From assembly GCF_001536285.1 (NCBI RefSeq), contig NZ_FAOZ01000015.1, forward strand, positions 121,515-185,514: 64,000 nucleotides of DNA, given 5' to 3'. Positions 42,439 to 50,318 of the stretch are shown here, piece after piece. Positions within the stretch are counted from its first letter, which is position 1; each line of letters starts with the position of its first letter. The notes beneath the pieces are model-generated. The model was not told the origin of the DNA. It searched no databases and saw nothing but the letters and a program-made list of their open reading frames with translations. This stretch comes from Parafrankia irregularis (GTDB lineage Bacteria; Actinomycetota; Actinomycetes; Frankiales; Frankiaceae). Both the position numbers and the translations under genes were made by a program.

Positions 42439-42971
42439 GCTCGCAGCCCGGCGCGGCGGAGCGCGACATCAACCGCGGGACGGCCCGCGTCGACGACACC
42501 GATCATCTACGTCGCGTCTTCAGCGCCTTCCCCAGCGGGGTGACCGCGGTCGCCGCGCTCGTGGACGGGTCCCCGGTCGGCATCGCCGCCAGTTCGTTCA
42601 CCTCGGTGTCGCTGTGCCCGGCCTACGTCTCGATCTGTGTCGCACACAGCTCCACCACCTGGCCGGTGCTGCGGACGGCCGGCCGGTTCGGTGTCAGCGT
42701 GCTCAGCGCCAGCCAGGAGCAGGCCTGCCGGCAGCTTGGTTCCCGTGCCGGTGACCGGTTCGCCGCCCTCTCCTGGCAGGCCACTCCCGGCGGCGCGGTG
42801 CTGATGAACCAGGCGAGCGCGTGGTTGGAGTGCTCCATCGAGCAGGAGGTCCCGGTCGGGGACCACAACGTCGTGCTGATGCGGGTGCTCGATCTGAACG
42901 CCGACCTTCGGATCCCCCCACTGGTCTTCCAGTCCAGCCGGTTCCATCAGCTGCATTCGGCCGGCGCGTAG
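42435..42971 (+). CDS. flavin reductase family protein (HsaB-like)
   Basis: A 178-residue flavin reductase-domain protein that uses NAD(P)H to reduce FMN/FAD for a partner monooxygenase. DDTDHLRRVFSAFPSGVTAV, GIAASSFTSVSLCPAYVSIC and RFGVSVLSASQEQACRQLGS are family hallmarks, and HNVVLMRVLDLN closes the barrel. The nearest functional analogy is HsaB of the sterol pathway, consistent with the KstR-type operator upstream. It overlaps the previous gene by 4 bases. The likely oxygenase partner in this window is the LLM protein at 39150. Confidence 0.88.
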   Translation: MSSQPGAAERDINRGTARVDDTDHLRRVFSAFPSGVTAVAALVDGSPVGIAASSFTSVSLCPAYVSICVAHSSTTWPVLRTAGRFGVSVLSASQEQACRQLGSRAGDRFAALSWQATPGGAVLMNQASAWLECSIEQEVPVGDHNVVLMRVLDLNADLRIPPLVFQSSRFHQLHSAGA

Positions 42972-43063
42972 ATGATCGCCGAGCCCACCGGCGATCTCCC
43001 GGTGCCGGCGGCCCGCCGCTGCCAGCACGCCCCGCCCGCCCCGACTCGACGACGGAGATCGTG

Positions 43064-43834
43064 ATGTCACCCACCCTGACCGGCCGGCGATTCATCGGAC
43101 GCAACGCACTCGTCACAGGCGCCGCGTCCGGAATCGGCCGCTCCGTTGTTCTCCGCCTCGCCGCGGAGGGCGCCTCGGTACTGGCCTGCGACGTCGACGC
43201 GGCCGGACTGGCGGAGACTGAGAAGCTGGCCACGGACAGCGACGGAACGGTGCGCACCCGCGTCACGGACGTGCGTGATCCGGCCGAATGCCGGGCGGCG
43301 GTCTCGGCCGCCGTCGAGGCGTTCGGCAGCCTTCACGTACTCGGAAACGTCGCCGGGATCCTGCGTTTCAACAACGTGGCCGATGTCAGCGAGCAGGAGT
43401 ACCGGTCCATGTTCGCGGTGAACACCGACGGCTATTTCTTTCTGTGCCAGGCCGCTATTCCCCATCTTCTCGCCAGCCGCGGAAACATCGTGAACATCGC
43501 CTCCAACGCCGGAGTCATGGGGGGCGCCTACACGGTGGTCTACTGCATGACGAAGGGCGCGGTCATCCAGCTTACCCGTGCGCTCGCCATGGAGTTCCTC
43601 AAGACGGACCTCCGAGTCAATGCCATCGCACCCGGTGGAACACAGACGAACATCGTCCGCACGGCCGAGTTCCCCGCCGACACCGACTGGGAGCTGATCG
43701 GGCGCTACAGCCTGCCGAAGCCCCTGGCCACCCCGGAGCAGATAGCGGCTCTGTTCGCCTTCGTGGCCAGCGACGAGGCCGCGAACATCAACGGCGCCAT
43801 CCTCGCCAGTGACGGCGGGTTGACCGCCGGGTAA
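43064..43834 (+). CDS. SDR family oxidoreductase
   Basis: A 256-residue classical short-chain dehydrogenase. Cofactor motif TGAASGIGRS, DVDAAGL after the second strand (acidic residue suggests NAD preference), GNVAGIL in place of NNAGI, catalytic Ser in IVNIASNAG, and YCMTKGAV giving Tyr and Lys. The C-terminus GAILASDGGLTAG is standard. The ATG at 43064 has GGAG 6 bases upstream. It follows the flavin reductase by 92 bases and is probably the last gene of the operon starting at 41086. The substrate would be a hydroxy or keto intermediate. Confidence 0.9.
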   Translation: MSPTLTGRRFIGRNALVTGAASGIGRSVVLRLAAEGASVLACDVDAAGLAETEKLATDSDGTVRTRVTDVRDPAECRAAVSAAVEAFGSLHVLGNVAGILRFNNVADVSEQEYRSMFAVNTDGYFFLCQAAIPHLLASRGNIVNIASNAGVMGGAYTVVYCMTKGAVIQLTRALAMEFLKTDLRVNAIAPGGTQTNIVRTAEFPADTDWELIGRYSLPKPLATPEQIAALFAFVASDEAANINGAILASDGGLTAG

Positions 43835-43930
43835 GCCACCCGCCACCGAGAGAGCTTTTCCTGTCGCCACTGTGAACGGTTCAGATGACGCACCACCGGC
43901 AGGGCCTTCTGGTGTACACGGGAGCCCGCA

Positions 43931-44902
43931 CTACCGAACCCGACCGACATAATAAGTGGAGCTGTAAATGGGTTGCAGCCTGACATTGCTTCCGGTCCTT
44001 GGCGCCGCCCACATATAGCCGTTTCCGGCGTAGATGCCCATGTGGGTGATGTTTGACGGGCTGCCGAAGAAGATGAGGTCTCCGGGCTGTTTTCCGGCCT
44101 TCGGTATACGTGTCGTGGCCTGGAACTGCTGCTGGGCGGTACGCGGCAGGTTCCGCCCAAGCTGCCGGTAGACGTACTGGGCGTATCCCGAGCAGTCGAA
44201 GGCGTAGGGTCCCGCGGCGCCGTAGACGTACGGTTTGCCGTTCTGCAGGGACGCGAGGTAGACCGCCTTCGCGCCGATCTCGCTTGCCGGGACCGAGTCG
44301 TAGGCCGGTGTGGACGCGGCGCCGGACTGCCCCCCTCCGGTGCGAGCGGGCCTCGCCGCCGAGGGTGAGGCCTGGACCGTGACTGTCGCCGCTCCGGCGA
44401 TCGAGGGGCGCAGCGCACCGGAGCCGTCGAACACGGCGGTGAGGGTGGTCGTGGACAGCAGTCGAGTGGATATCCGCGCCTCGCCGGCGGCGTCCGTGCG
44501 GAGCGTGGCCGTGGTGGTCCATCTCGGTCCGTCGACAGCCACGATCCGGACGGCGGACCCGACGAGTGGATCACCATCGGCATCGGCCGCACGGATGGTG
44601 AACATCACCTCGCCGTTGGGCGCGACGGTCGCCCGATCGGAGGAGAAGGCGACAGCGGTGAAGTTCCGCGACGGATCAGCGACGGCGGTGGCCAGTGCCG
44701 CGGCCGCGCTGTCCGTCACCGCGGGCCGAGGACCCGCGTTCAGGACGCCAGCCGTGCGGACGGGGGGCGTCGGCGATGCCGCGGTGGCAGCGTCGCCGGT
44801 GGTGGCGAGCGCGAAGCCAGTCGACGCGGTGGCCAGGCTGCCCGTCGTCATCAGAGCGAGCGTCGCTACGCGGCGCTGCGACGCCGATGCACGGGGCGAC
44901 AT
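43931..44902 (-). CDS. secreted NlpC/P60 peptidoglycan hydrolase
   Basis: A 323-residue exported protein. A signal region (VATLALMTTGSLATASTGFALA) is followed by an Ala/Thr linker, an Ig-like beta domain at about 85-185 (SSDRATVAPNGEVMFTIRAA, RISTRLLSTTTLTAVFDG), a Ser/Ala linker and a C-terminal NlpC/P60 domain: catalytic Cys in FDCSGYAQYVYRQLG, His in THMGIYAGNGYMW. It cuts peptide stems of the cell wall. The ATG at 44902 (MSPRASAS) was chosen because the upstream frame is Arg-rich and lacks signal features. A BlaI-type operator half-kilobase-scale neighbour (45036-45051) lies in its promoter region, next to the divergent blaI-type gene. Confidence 0.88.
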   Translation of the reverse strand: MSPRASASQRRVATLALMTTGSLATASTGFALATTGDAATAASPTPPVRTAGVLNAGPRPAVTDSAAAALATAVADPSRNFTAVAFSSDRATVAPNGEVMFTIRAADADGDPLVGSAVRIVAVDGPRWTTTATLRTDAAGEARISTRLLSTTTLTAVFDGSGALRPSIAGAATVTVQASPSAARPARTGGGQSGAASTPAYDSVPASEIGAKAVYLASLQNGKPYVYGAAGPYAFDCSGYAQYVYRQLGRNLPRTAQQQFQATTRIPKAGKQPGDLIFFGSPSNITHMGIYAGNGYMWAAPRTGSNVRLQPIYSSTYYVGRVR

Positions 44903-45035
44903 TCCGCCTGTGCGTTCCGTGACCCTCGCTCGCGGATGGCGCCCCTGCGGCGGTGCAGGTTCCTCACGAACCCGGTAGCCGCGCCTTCTCGCACGATCCA
45001 CCCATACGTCCCTTCGTGCCCCCAATACGACGTAT

Positions 45036-45051
45036 CTACTATGCCATGTAG
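45036..45051. promoter_or_regulatory. BlaI/CopY-type operator A (NlpC/P60 side)
   Basis: CTACT-ATGCCA-TGTAG at 45036-45051 matches the local consensus CTACT-N6-AGTAG with one change. It lies 134 bases upstream of the NlpC/P60 start in the divergent gap shared with the repressor gene. Confidence 0.6.
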
Positions 45052-45180
45052 CAGATCGGCATCCAATCGACGCCTGGACTCCACAGGAACGGCCACCAGA
45101 TGGGACACTTCACCTGGAAACCATGGGATCCGTCCACCCAGGTCGGGATGGATGGCATCCCACGGAGCCAGCCGTAACAA

Positions 45181-45196
45181 CTACGATTGGTAGTAG
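45181..45196. promoter_or_regulatory. BlaI/CopY-type operator B (repressor gene side)
   Basis: CTACG-ATTGGT-AGTAG at 45181-45196 matches CTACT-N6-AGTAG with one change, upstream of the BlaI-type gene; it is the expected autoregulatory site. Confidence 0.65.
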
Positions 45197-45389
45197 ATAC
45201 CAGTGGCGAACGGGTCGGGCCGCACCAGTCCGTCCCGCGACCGGCAAGACTGCGGAGCTGGACGCACGTCACCGGCCGCGGCGATGTCCAGAGGCAGCCG
45301 ATGGCGGCGACCGAGGCAGGCAGGACCGCTCTCGTCGGCGTGGGATGAGATGGATGCGGTGCTTGTCAGGTGCCGTGCGAGGGGGAGTC

Positions 45390-45779
45390 GTGGAACAACT
45401 CGGCGATCTGGAGGCCGACATCATGGACCGGGTGTGGTCCGCACGCGGCCCGGTGGCCGTCCGTGATGTCCGGGCACTGCTCGCGCCGGAGCGCCCGTTG
45501 GCCTACACGACGGTGATGACGGTGATGGACCGGCTGTTCCACAAAGGGTGGCTGACCCGGGAACGCGCCGGGCGTTCCTACCGCTACCAGCCCGCGTTGA
45601 GCCGAAGCGCCTACACCGCCCAGCTGATGAGGTCGGTGCTCTCCGGGGCGGACGACCGAGGCCTGGCACTGCTCCACTTCGTGCAGGCCATGGATGCCAC
45701 GGAGTACGAGACGTTGCGCGAGGCGGTGCAGTGGCACTCCGCCAGCCGTGGTCGCGGCGGCGAGGAACCCGCCCCGTGA
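45390..45779 (+). CDS. BlaI/MecI/CopY family transcriptional repressor
   Basis: A 129-residue winged-helix repressor: LGDLEADIMDRVWSARGPVA, LAYTTVMTVMDRLFHKGWLT and RERAGRSYRYQPALSRSAYT are diagnostic. Members bind TACTA-type palindromes as dimers and respond to beta-lactams through M56 sensors or to copper. The start is taken as GTG 45390 because it gives the canonical N-terminus; in-frame starts at 45345, 45354 and 45375 would add up to 15 residues. The following M56 gene overlaps its stop (GTGA). Six candidate operators occur between 45.0 and 50.5 kb, several on copper genes, so copper control is more likely than beta-lactam control. Confidence 0.9.
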   Translation: MEQLGDLEADIMDRVWSARGPVAVRDVRALLAPERPLAYTTVMTVMDRLFHKGWLTRERAGRSYRYQPALSRSAYTAQLMRSVLSGADDRGLALLHFVQAMDATEYETLREAVQWHSASRGRGGEEPAP

Positions 45780-46705
45780 TCTTCGGTGTTCTCGCGGTGT
45801 ACGCGGCCGTCGTCGCCTGCGGCCTGCCCTGCTCCCTCCGCGACGCTTCCTGGTCCTCCCGCGCGCCCCGGCTCGCCGTCGTCATGTGGCTCGCCGCGAT
45901 GATCTCCGTGGTGTCCGTGGCGGCGTTGGCCGCGGCGCTCCTGTTCGTACCGCTGCACGCGATCGGGGACACGCTGGTCCTGCTCGTCCAGTGGTGTGGT
46001 TGGGGCGACCACAGCCTTACGGTCTCCATCCGATGGACGGCTCCGTGGGTGGCCGGCGTCGTCGTGGGTGCCGCCGCGGCGCTCCGCCTCCTCCAGGTCG
46101 CTGTCGCTGTCGCCGTCGGCGGACGTCGGTCGCGCGTCCGCCACCGCCACGACGTCCGCCTGCTGGGGCGGTTCCATCCCGCGCTGCGGATCTACGTCCT
46201 GGATCACGCTGGTCGCAGTGCGTTCTGCCTCCCGGGCCGCAGCGGGGGCGTCGTCATCACCGAAGGCGCGCTACGGGCTCTGCGCCCCACCGAACTCGAC
46301 GCCGTCATCGCGCACGAACGCGCCCATCTCGCCGGCAGGCACCACCTCATCCTCGCCACGACGGCCATCCTGGCCAGGGCGTTCCCGATCGTGCCGCTCT
46401 TCGTCGCAGGCCACGAGGAGCTGCGCCGGCTCCTGGAGCTCACCGCCGACGACAGCGCGGCTCGGCGCAGCGCTCCCCACGTCGTCGCCGAAGCCGTGCT
46501 GAGGCTCGCTGCTCCCCCGGCCCCCGTGCTGGGCATGGCGAACACCGCGGTCCGGCAACGGGTACTGCGCCTGCTGGCCGCGGATCCGCCGCTGCCCCGC
46601 TCCGCCGTTGCCACTCGCGGCCTCCTCGCCGCCGCGCTGCTGCTCCTGCCACTCGCGGTGACCGTGGTTCCGGCGCTGCATGATCTCGGATACCACTGCG
46701 CCTGA
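45776..46705 (+). CDS. M56 family membrane metallopeptidase
   Basis: A 309-residue membrane protein with about four helices and a cytoplasmic-facing zinc peptidase motif HERAHLAGRHH (HExxH type) near residue 183, followed by LLELTADDSAARRS. It belongs to the BlaR1/MecR1 peptidase group but lacks a penicillin-binding sensor domain. In paired systems the peptidase cleaves the BlaI-type repressor on induction. The GTG start overlaps the repressor stop codon, indicating coupled translation at a matched ratio. What it senses here is unknown; context suggests metal or envelope stress. Confidence 0.88.
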   Translation: MIFGVLAVYAAVVACGLPCSLRDASWSSRAPRLAVVMWLAAMISVVSVAALAAALLFVPLHAIGDTLVLLVQWCGWGDHSLTVSIRWTAPWVAGVVVGAAAALRLLQVAVAVAVGGRRSRVRHRHDVRLLGRFHPALRIYVLDHAGRSAFCLPGRSGGVVITEGALRALRPTELDAVIAHERAHLAGRHHLILATTAILARAFPIVPLFVAGHEELRRLLELTADDSAARRSAPHVVAEAVLRLAAPPAPVLGMANTAVRQRVLRLLAADPPLPRSAVATRGLLAAALLLLPLAVTVVPALHDLGYHCA

Positions 46706-46730
46706 CCGTCGCGTCCGGGATCCGAGGTGC

Positions 46731-46765
46731 CCCTGGGGCGCCGGCATGCGGCCGGCACCCCAGGG
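46731..46765. terminator. bidirectional hairpin terminator
   Basis: 15-bp arms 46731-46745 and 46751-46765 pair at 14 of 15 positions around a 5-base loop. It lies between the convergent M56 and DUF305 genes. Confidence 0.65.
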
Positions 46766-46775
46766 ACCTGGTCGG

Positions 46776-47387
46776 CTATCCGGTACCGAGCAGCCCCTTC
46801 ATGGTCGCGACCTCTGCGGTCTGCGTGGACACGATCGTCCCCGCCAGAGCGACGGCGTCGGGGAACCGCCCGTCCCGCTGCTCGGTGCGCGCCATCTCGA
46901 TCGCACCCTCGTGGTGCCGGATCATCATCTCGCAGAACATCCGGTCGAAGGCCGGACCGGACGCCCCCCGGAGAGCGGCCATGTCGCTCTCCGACATCAT
47001 TCCCATGCCCTCGGTGCCATGCCCCCCACCGCCGTGACCCCCGCCGGGCATGGCGGTGGGTTCGCCCCACGCGTCAAGCCAGCCGGTCATCGTCGCGATC
47101 TCCGGTGCCTGCGCCGTCCCGATCTGCTGGGCCAGCGTGAGCACCGCCGGGTCGGTGGCCCGCCCGGGTGCCAGCTCCGCCATCTCCACGGCCTGCTGAT
47201 GGTGCGGGATCATCATCTGGGCGAACATCACGTCCGCGGCGTTGTGGTCGCCGGCGCTGACGGCGCTGCCGCTTCCTGCCGTGGTGGACGAGGATGGCGC
47301 GGGGGCGTCGCCGCTCCCGCAGGCCACAAGCGTGGCCGCCAGAGCCAGTCCTGCCGCGGCGAGTCCAAGGTGGTGTCTTCTTCGCAC
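46776..47387 (-). CDS. DUF305 family lipoprotein
   Basis: A 203-residue lipoprotein (signal LGLAAAGLALAATLVAC, lipobox Cys about 22) with a duplicated DUF305 ferritin-like helical domain. Repeat 1: VMFAQMMIPHHQQAVEMAEL; repeat 2: RMFCEMMIRHHEGAIEMART. The Met/His-rich helices suggest copper or another soft metal as ligand, and a His/Gly-rich loop (GGGHGGGGHG) lies between them. DUF305 proteins are common in copper-resistance loci. The GTG at 47387 follows GAGGA and gives a normal signal peptide. The upstream gene on the same strand (DUF6153-like) probably shares its transcript. Confidence 0.88.
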   Translation of the reverse strand: MRRRHHLGLAAAGLALAATLVACGSGDAPAPSSSTTAGSGSAVSAGDHNAADVMFAQMMIPHHQQAVEMAELAPGRATDPAVLTLAQQIGTAQAPEIATMTGWLDAWGEPTAMPGGGHGGGGHGTEGMGMMSESDMAALRGASGPAFDRMFCEMMIRHHEGAIEMARTEQRDGRFPDAVALAGTIVSTQTAEVATMKGLLGTG

Positions 47388-47478
47388 AGGTCGTCCTCGG
47401 TGTCGGGGTGCCAACGGAGCTGAGGCCGGAGCCGCCGAGCGCGCCGGCAGGCGTGCGCGACGTCCGACGCCGGGCCGC

Positions 47479-47895
47479 TCACAGCCGCCACACGCAGTAG
47501 ACGGACAGGTCGGTCAGGTACCGAGGTGGTGGCGTCGGCGGCGGATCGCCCCGCGTCCGTCGCGTCCCGAGGAAGGAGGAAGCGTCAGCGGTGGCACGCA
47601 TGATTGCCAGGTCGTACCGTTCGCCGTGGCGAGCGACCGGCTCAGTGTCGTCACGGAGCACCGCCGAACAGAGCGTGCCCTGGTGGCCGTGGTCTCCACC
47701 GCCGGGCTGGTGCGGGTGGAAGCAGTGCTGGTGAACGTCACGGCCGGTTCCCTCGGCGCAGAGCGGCGAGCCGAGTGCGTGCACCTGCGCGGCCAGGCCT
47801 GCGTGCATCGCCAGCAGCCCGAGCAGGACGGCTGACACGAGCACGAGTCGGGCCCAGAGTGCGCCGTGTCGTGCCGTTGCCTCGCAGCGCGTCAC
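47479..47895 (-). CDS. DUF6153-like small membrane/exported protein
   Basis: A 138-residue protein with one hydrophobic N-terminal segment (ARLVLVSAVLLGLLAMHAGL) and a Cys/His-rich remainder (HALGSPLCAEGT, HQHCFHPHQPGGGDHGHQ, TLCSAVLRDD). The LLAMHAL-like core and histidine loop resemble DUF6153 proteins found next to DUF305 genes in streptomycetes; that match is from memory and moderate. The GTG at 47895 has GGAGAGG upstream. Its promoter region contains a degenerate BlaI-type site at 47927. A role in extracytoplasmic copper binding is plausible. Confidence 0.6.
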   Translation of the reverse strand: MTRCEATARHGALWARLVLVSAVLLGLLAMHAGLAAQVHALGSPLCAEGTGRDVHQHCFHPHQPGGGDHGHQGTLCSAVLRDDTEPVARHGERYDLAIMRATADASSFLGTRRTRGDPPPTPPPRYLTDLSVYCVWRL

Positions 47896-47926
47896 GTCAC
47901 CCTCTCCGCTTCCGCCAGCCGGGATA

Positions 47927-47942
47927 CTACTACGGAAGCTAG
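47927..47942. promoter_or_regulatory. degenerate BlaI/CopY-type site C
   Basis: CTACT-ACGGAA-GCTAG at 47927-47942 matches CTACT-N6-AGTAG with two changes, 32 bases upstream of the DUF6153-like start. Weaker than the other sites. Confidence 0.4.
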
Positions 47943-48089
47943 TACTCGACGTCGCGCCCCTTTCGCCCACGGGCGGACACGACGCGCCATCCAGGACGGC
48001 TTTATCAGCTTTTCTCCGGATCCCACCACCAACGGATCATGCCCGCAGGCGACGACAGGGCCGCACATGCGCCGAGCATCTACGAGAAC

Positions 48090-48105
48090 CTACTATTTGA
48101 AGTAG
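48090..48105. promoter_or_regulatory. BlaI/CopY-type operator D
   Basis: CTACT-ATTTGA-AGTAG is a perfect match to the consensus, with extended symmetry CCTACTA...TAGTAGG (48089-48109). It lies 195 bases upstream of the DUF6153-like gene on one side and just before the small frame at 48123 on the other. Confidence 0.7.
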
Positions 48106-48122
48106 TAGGTTTTTATCGGGCC

Positions 48123-48206
48123 ATGGGCTCGCCGACCGGTTCGGGCAGGTCGGCACCCTGGTACGCGGTGTCGGCCCTGGCGGCGGCCCCTGCGCTGCGG
48201 TGCTAG
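48123..48206 (+). CDS. possible 27-residue frame behind operator D
   Basis: ATG 17 bases after operator D opens a short G/C-biased frame (MGSPTGSGRSAPWYAVSALA...) ending in TAG within the stop region of the convergent ATPase gene. It resembles the beginning of an exported or membrane protein that has been cut short. No ribosome-binding site is obvious. It could be a remnant of a deleted copper gene or chance. Confidence 0.2.
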   Translation: MGSPTGSGRSAPWYAVSALAAAPALRC

Positions 48207-50302
48207 TCCGCGTGCGGCCCTGTCGGCGTTCGGGGCAGCTTCTGCCGTTTGAGCAGCAGGGCGTTCACCGCGACCAGGAAGCTGGACCCGGACATCGTCA
48301 GCGCGGCGATCTCAGGTCGTAGCGTGAGGCCGACGAGGGGTGCGAAGACACCGGCGGCGATCGGCAGGGCGACCGTGTTGTAGCCGACGGCCCAGGCCAG
48401 GTTCTGGCGCATTTTGCGGACGGTGGCGCGGCCGACGAGCAGAGCGGTGGGCACGTCCAGCGGGTCGGAGCGCATGAGCACGACGTCCGCGGTCTCGATC
48501 GCCACATCGGTGCCGGCGCCGATCGCGATGCCGAGGTCGGCCTGCGCCAGCGCCGGGGCGTCGTTGACGCCGTCGCCGACCATCGCCACCCGCCGGCCGC
48601 CGCCCTGCAACCGTGCGATCTCCGCCGCCTTGTCACCTGGCAGGACCTCGGCGATCACCGTGTCGATGCCGAGTTCCCTCCCGATCCGTTGCGCCGTACC
48701 CGCGTTGTCGCCGGTGAGCATCACGACCTCGACGCCCGCGTCGTGCAGGGCGGTGACCGCCGCCGCGGCGCTCGGCCGCGGCGTGTCGGCGAGACCGACG
48801 AGGCCGGCGATCCGCCCGTCGACCGCCACCAGCACGGCCGTGCGCCCGTCAGCGGCGAGGGCGTCGAGCCGGCGGGCGGCCTCGCCGAGAGCGACACCCT
48901 CGGCCCGCATCAGCCGGCTGTTGCCGACCGCGACCCGATACCCGTCGACGGTGGCCACCGCGCCCTGCCCCGGGACGTTGCTGAACGCCTCGGCAGGCCG
49001 CCGGGGCACGCCGCGCACGTCGGCGTGGCGGGCGATCGCCGCCGCGAGCGGATGCTCGGATTCCCGTTCGACCGCAGCGACCAGCGGCACCAGGTCCTCC
49101 TCGGGGAGACTGAGTGTCTCGAAGCCGGTGACCTCGGGCTCGCCCTTCGTCAGCGTGCCGGTCTTGTCCATGACGACCGTGGTGACACCGGCAGCGGTCT
49201 CCAGCGCGGTCGCGTTCTTGAACAGGACGCCCCGGCCGGCACCCAGGCCGGTGCCGACCATGATCGCTGTCGGGGTGGCCAGACCGAGGGCGTCCGGGCA
49301 GGTGATGACGACGACGGTGATCGCGAACAACACCGCCTCCTGCGTCGGCCGGTCGGTGGCGAGAAGCCACACCAGCCCAGTGGCGAGCCCGCCCACGAGG
49401 GCTACCAGGACAAGCCAGAAGGCGGCCCGGTCGGCCAGCCGCTGGCCGGGAGCGCGGCTGTTCTGCGCCTGCTGGACCAGGGAGACGATCTGCGCCAGGG
49501 CGGTGTCGGCGCCGACCTTCACGGCCCGGACCCGCAGGATGCCGGTGGTGTTGATGGTGGCACCGATCACCTCGGACCCCGGCGCCTTGTGGACGGGCAG
49601 GCTCTCGCCGGTGACCATCGACTCGTCGATGTCGGACTCGCCGGCGACGACCACCGCGTCGACCGGGATCCGGCCGCCCGGCCGGACCAGCACCAGATCC
49701 CCGACGACCACCTGCGCGGTCGGCACCTCGACAGGCTCGCCGTCCCGCAGCACCAGCGCCTTCTCCGGCGCCAGCTCCAGCAACGAGCGGATCGCGTCGT
49801 TGGCTCCGCCGCGGGCACGCATCTCGAACCAGTGGCCCAGCAGCACGAAGGCGGCGAGCACGGTGGCCGCCTCGTAGAAGACCTCGCCGCCACCGGTGAG
49901 GGTGACGACCAGGGAGTACGTCCAGCCGGTACCGATCGCGACGGCGACGAGGACCATCATGTCCAGGGTCCGCGCACGTAGCGCTCTGAACGCCCCACCG
50001 AAGAAGATCCACGAAGCCCAGAAGATCACTGGCAGGCTCAGGATCAGCTGGAACACGTCGTCGCGCAGCCCGAACGGGGCAGGGACGTCGAAGCCGAGCA
50101 CGTCCCTGCCGATCGCCGACCACAGCAGGATCGGGACCGAGAGGACCGCGGCCACCAGGAACCGGCGGCGCATGTCGGCGACCATCGCGGCCATCGACAG
50201 GTCGCCGTGCCCACCGTGGCCCATCGCCTCATGCCCAGAGGCGACCGGGGCCCCGTCTCCTCCCGGCCCGTGACCGTCCTGCAGACTGCCAGCCCTCGCC
50301 AT
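48203..50302 (-). CDS. CopB-like heavy-metal P1B-type ATPase with CPD motif
   Basis: A 699-residue ATPase without an HMA domain but with a His/Gly/Met-rich N-terminus (GHEAMGHGGHGDLSMAAM), as in CopB/P1B-3 pumps. Catalytic elements are complete: TGES in MVTGESLPV, phosphorylated Asp in DKTGTLTKGE near residue 377, the SEHPLAAAI His-Pro, and [16 protein letters not shown]. The membrane metal site, usually CPH or CPC, reads CPD (VITCPDALGLATP, about residue 334). Copper export is the likely role from context. Operator E abuts its ATG, so translation may be leaderless or start at a later Met. Confidence 0.88.
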   Translation of the reverse strand: MARAGSLQDGHGPGGDGAPVASGHEAMGHGGHGDLSMAAMVADMRRRFLVAAVLSVPILLWSAIGRDVLGFDVPAPFGLRDDVFQLILSLPVIFWASWIFFGGAFRALRARTLDMMVLVAVAIGTGWTYSLVVTLTGGGEVFYEAATVLAAFVLLGHWFEMRARGGANDAIRSLLELAPEKALVLRDGEPVEVPTAQVVVGDLVLVRPGGRIPVDAVVVAGESDIDESMVTGESLPVHKAPGSEVIGATINTTGILRVRAVKVGADTALAQIVSLVQQAQNSRAPGQRLADRAAFWLVLVALVGGLATGLVWLLATDRPTQEAVLFAITVVVITCPDALGLATPTAIMVGTGLGAGRGVLFKNATALETAAGVTTVVMDKTGTLTKGEPEVTGFETLSLPEEDLVPLVAAVERESEHPLAAAIARHADVRGVPRRPAEAFSNVPGQGAVATVDGYRVAVGNSRLMRAEGVALGEAARRLDALAADGRTAVLVAVDGRIAGLVGLADTPRPSAAAAVTALHDAGVEVVMLTGDNAGTAQRIGRELGIDTVIAEVLPGDKAAEIARLQGGGRRVAMVGDGVNDAPALAQADLGIAIGAGTDVAIETADVVLMRSDPLDVPTALLVGRATVRKMRQNLAWAVGYNTVALPIAAGVFAPLVGLTLRPEIAALTMSGSSFLVAVNALLLKRQKLPRTPTGPHAD

Positions 50303-50318
50303 CTACTGCACCACGTAG
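50303..50318. promoter_or_regulatory. BlaI/CopY-type operator E (CopB-like ATPase)
   Basis: CTACT-GCACCA-CGTAG at 50303-50318 matches the consensus with one change and directly adjoins the ATPase ATG. Confidence 0.6.

Noticed and set aside
44903..45180. Possible c-di-AMP (ydaO) riboswitch upstream of the NlpC/P60 gene
   Set aside because: Such riboswitches often precede actinobacterial cell-wall hydrolases, but I could not find the conserved core or a convincing fold in the minus-strand leader.
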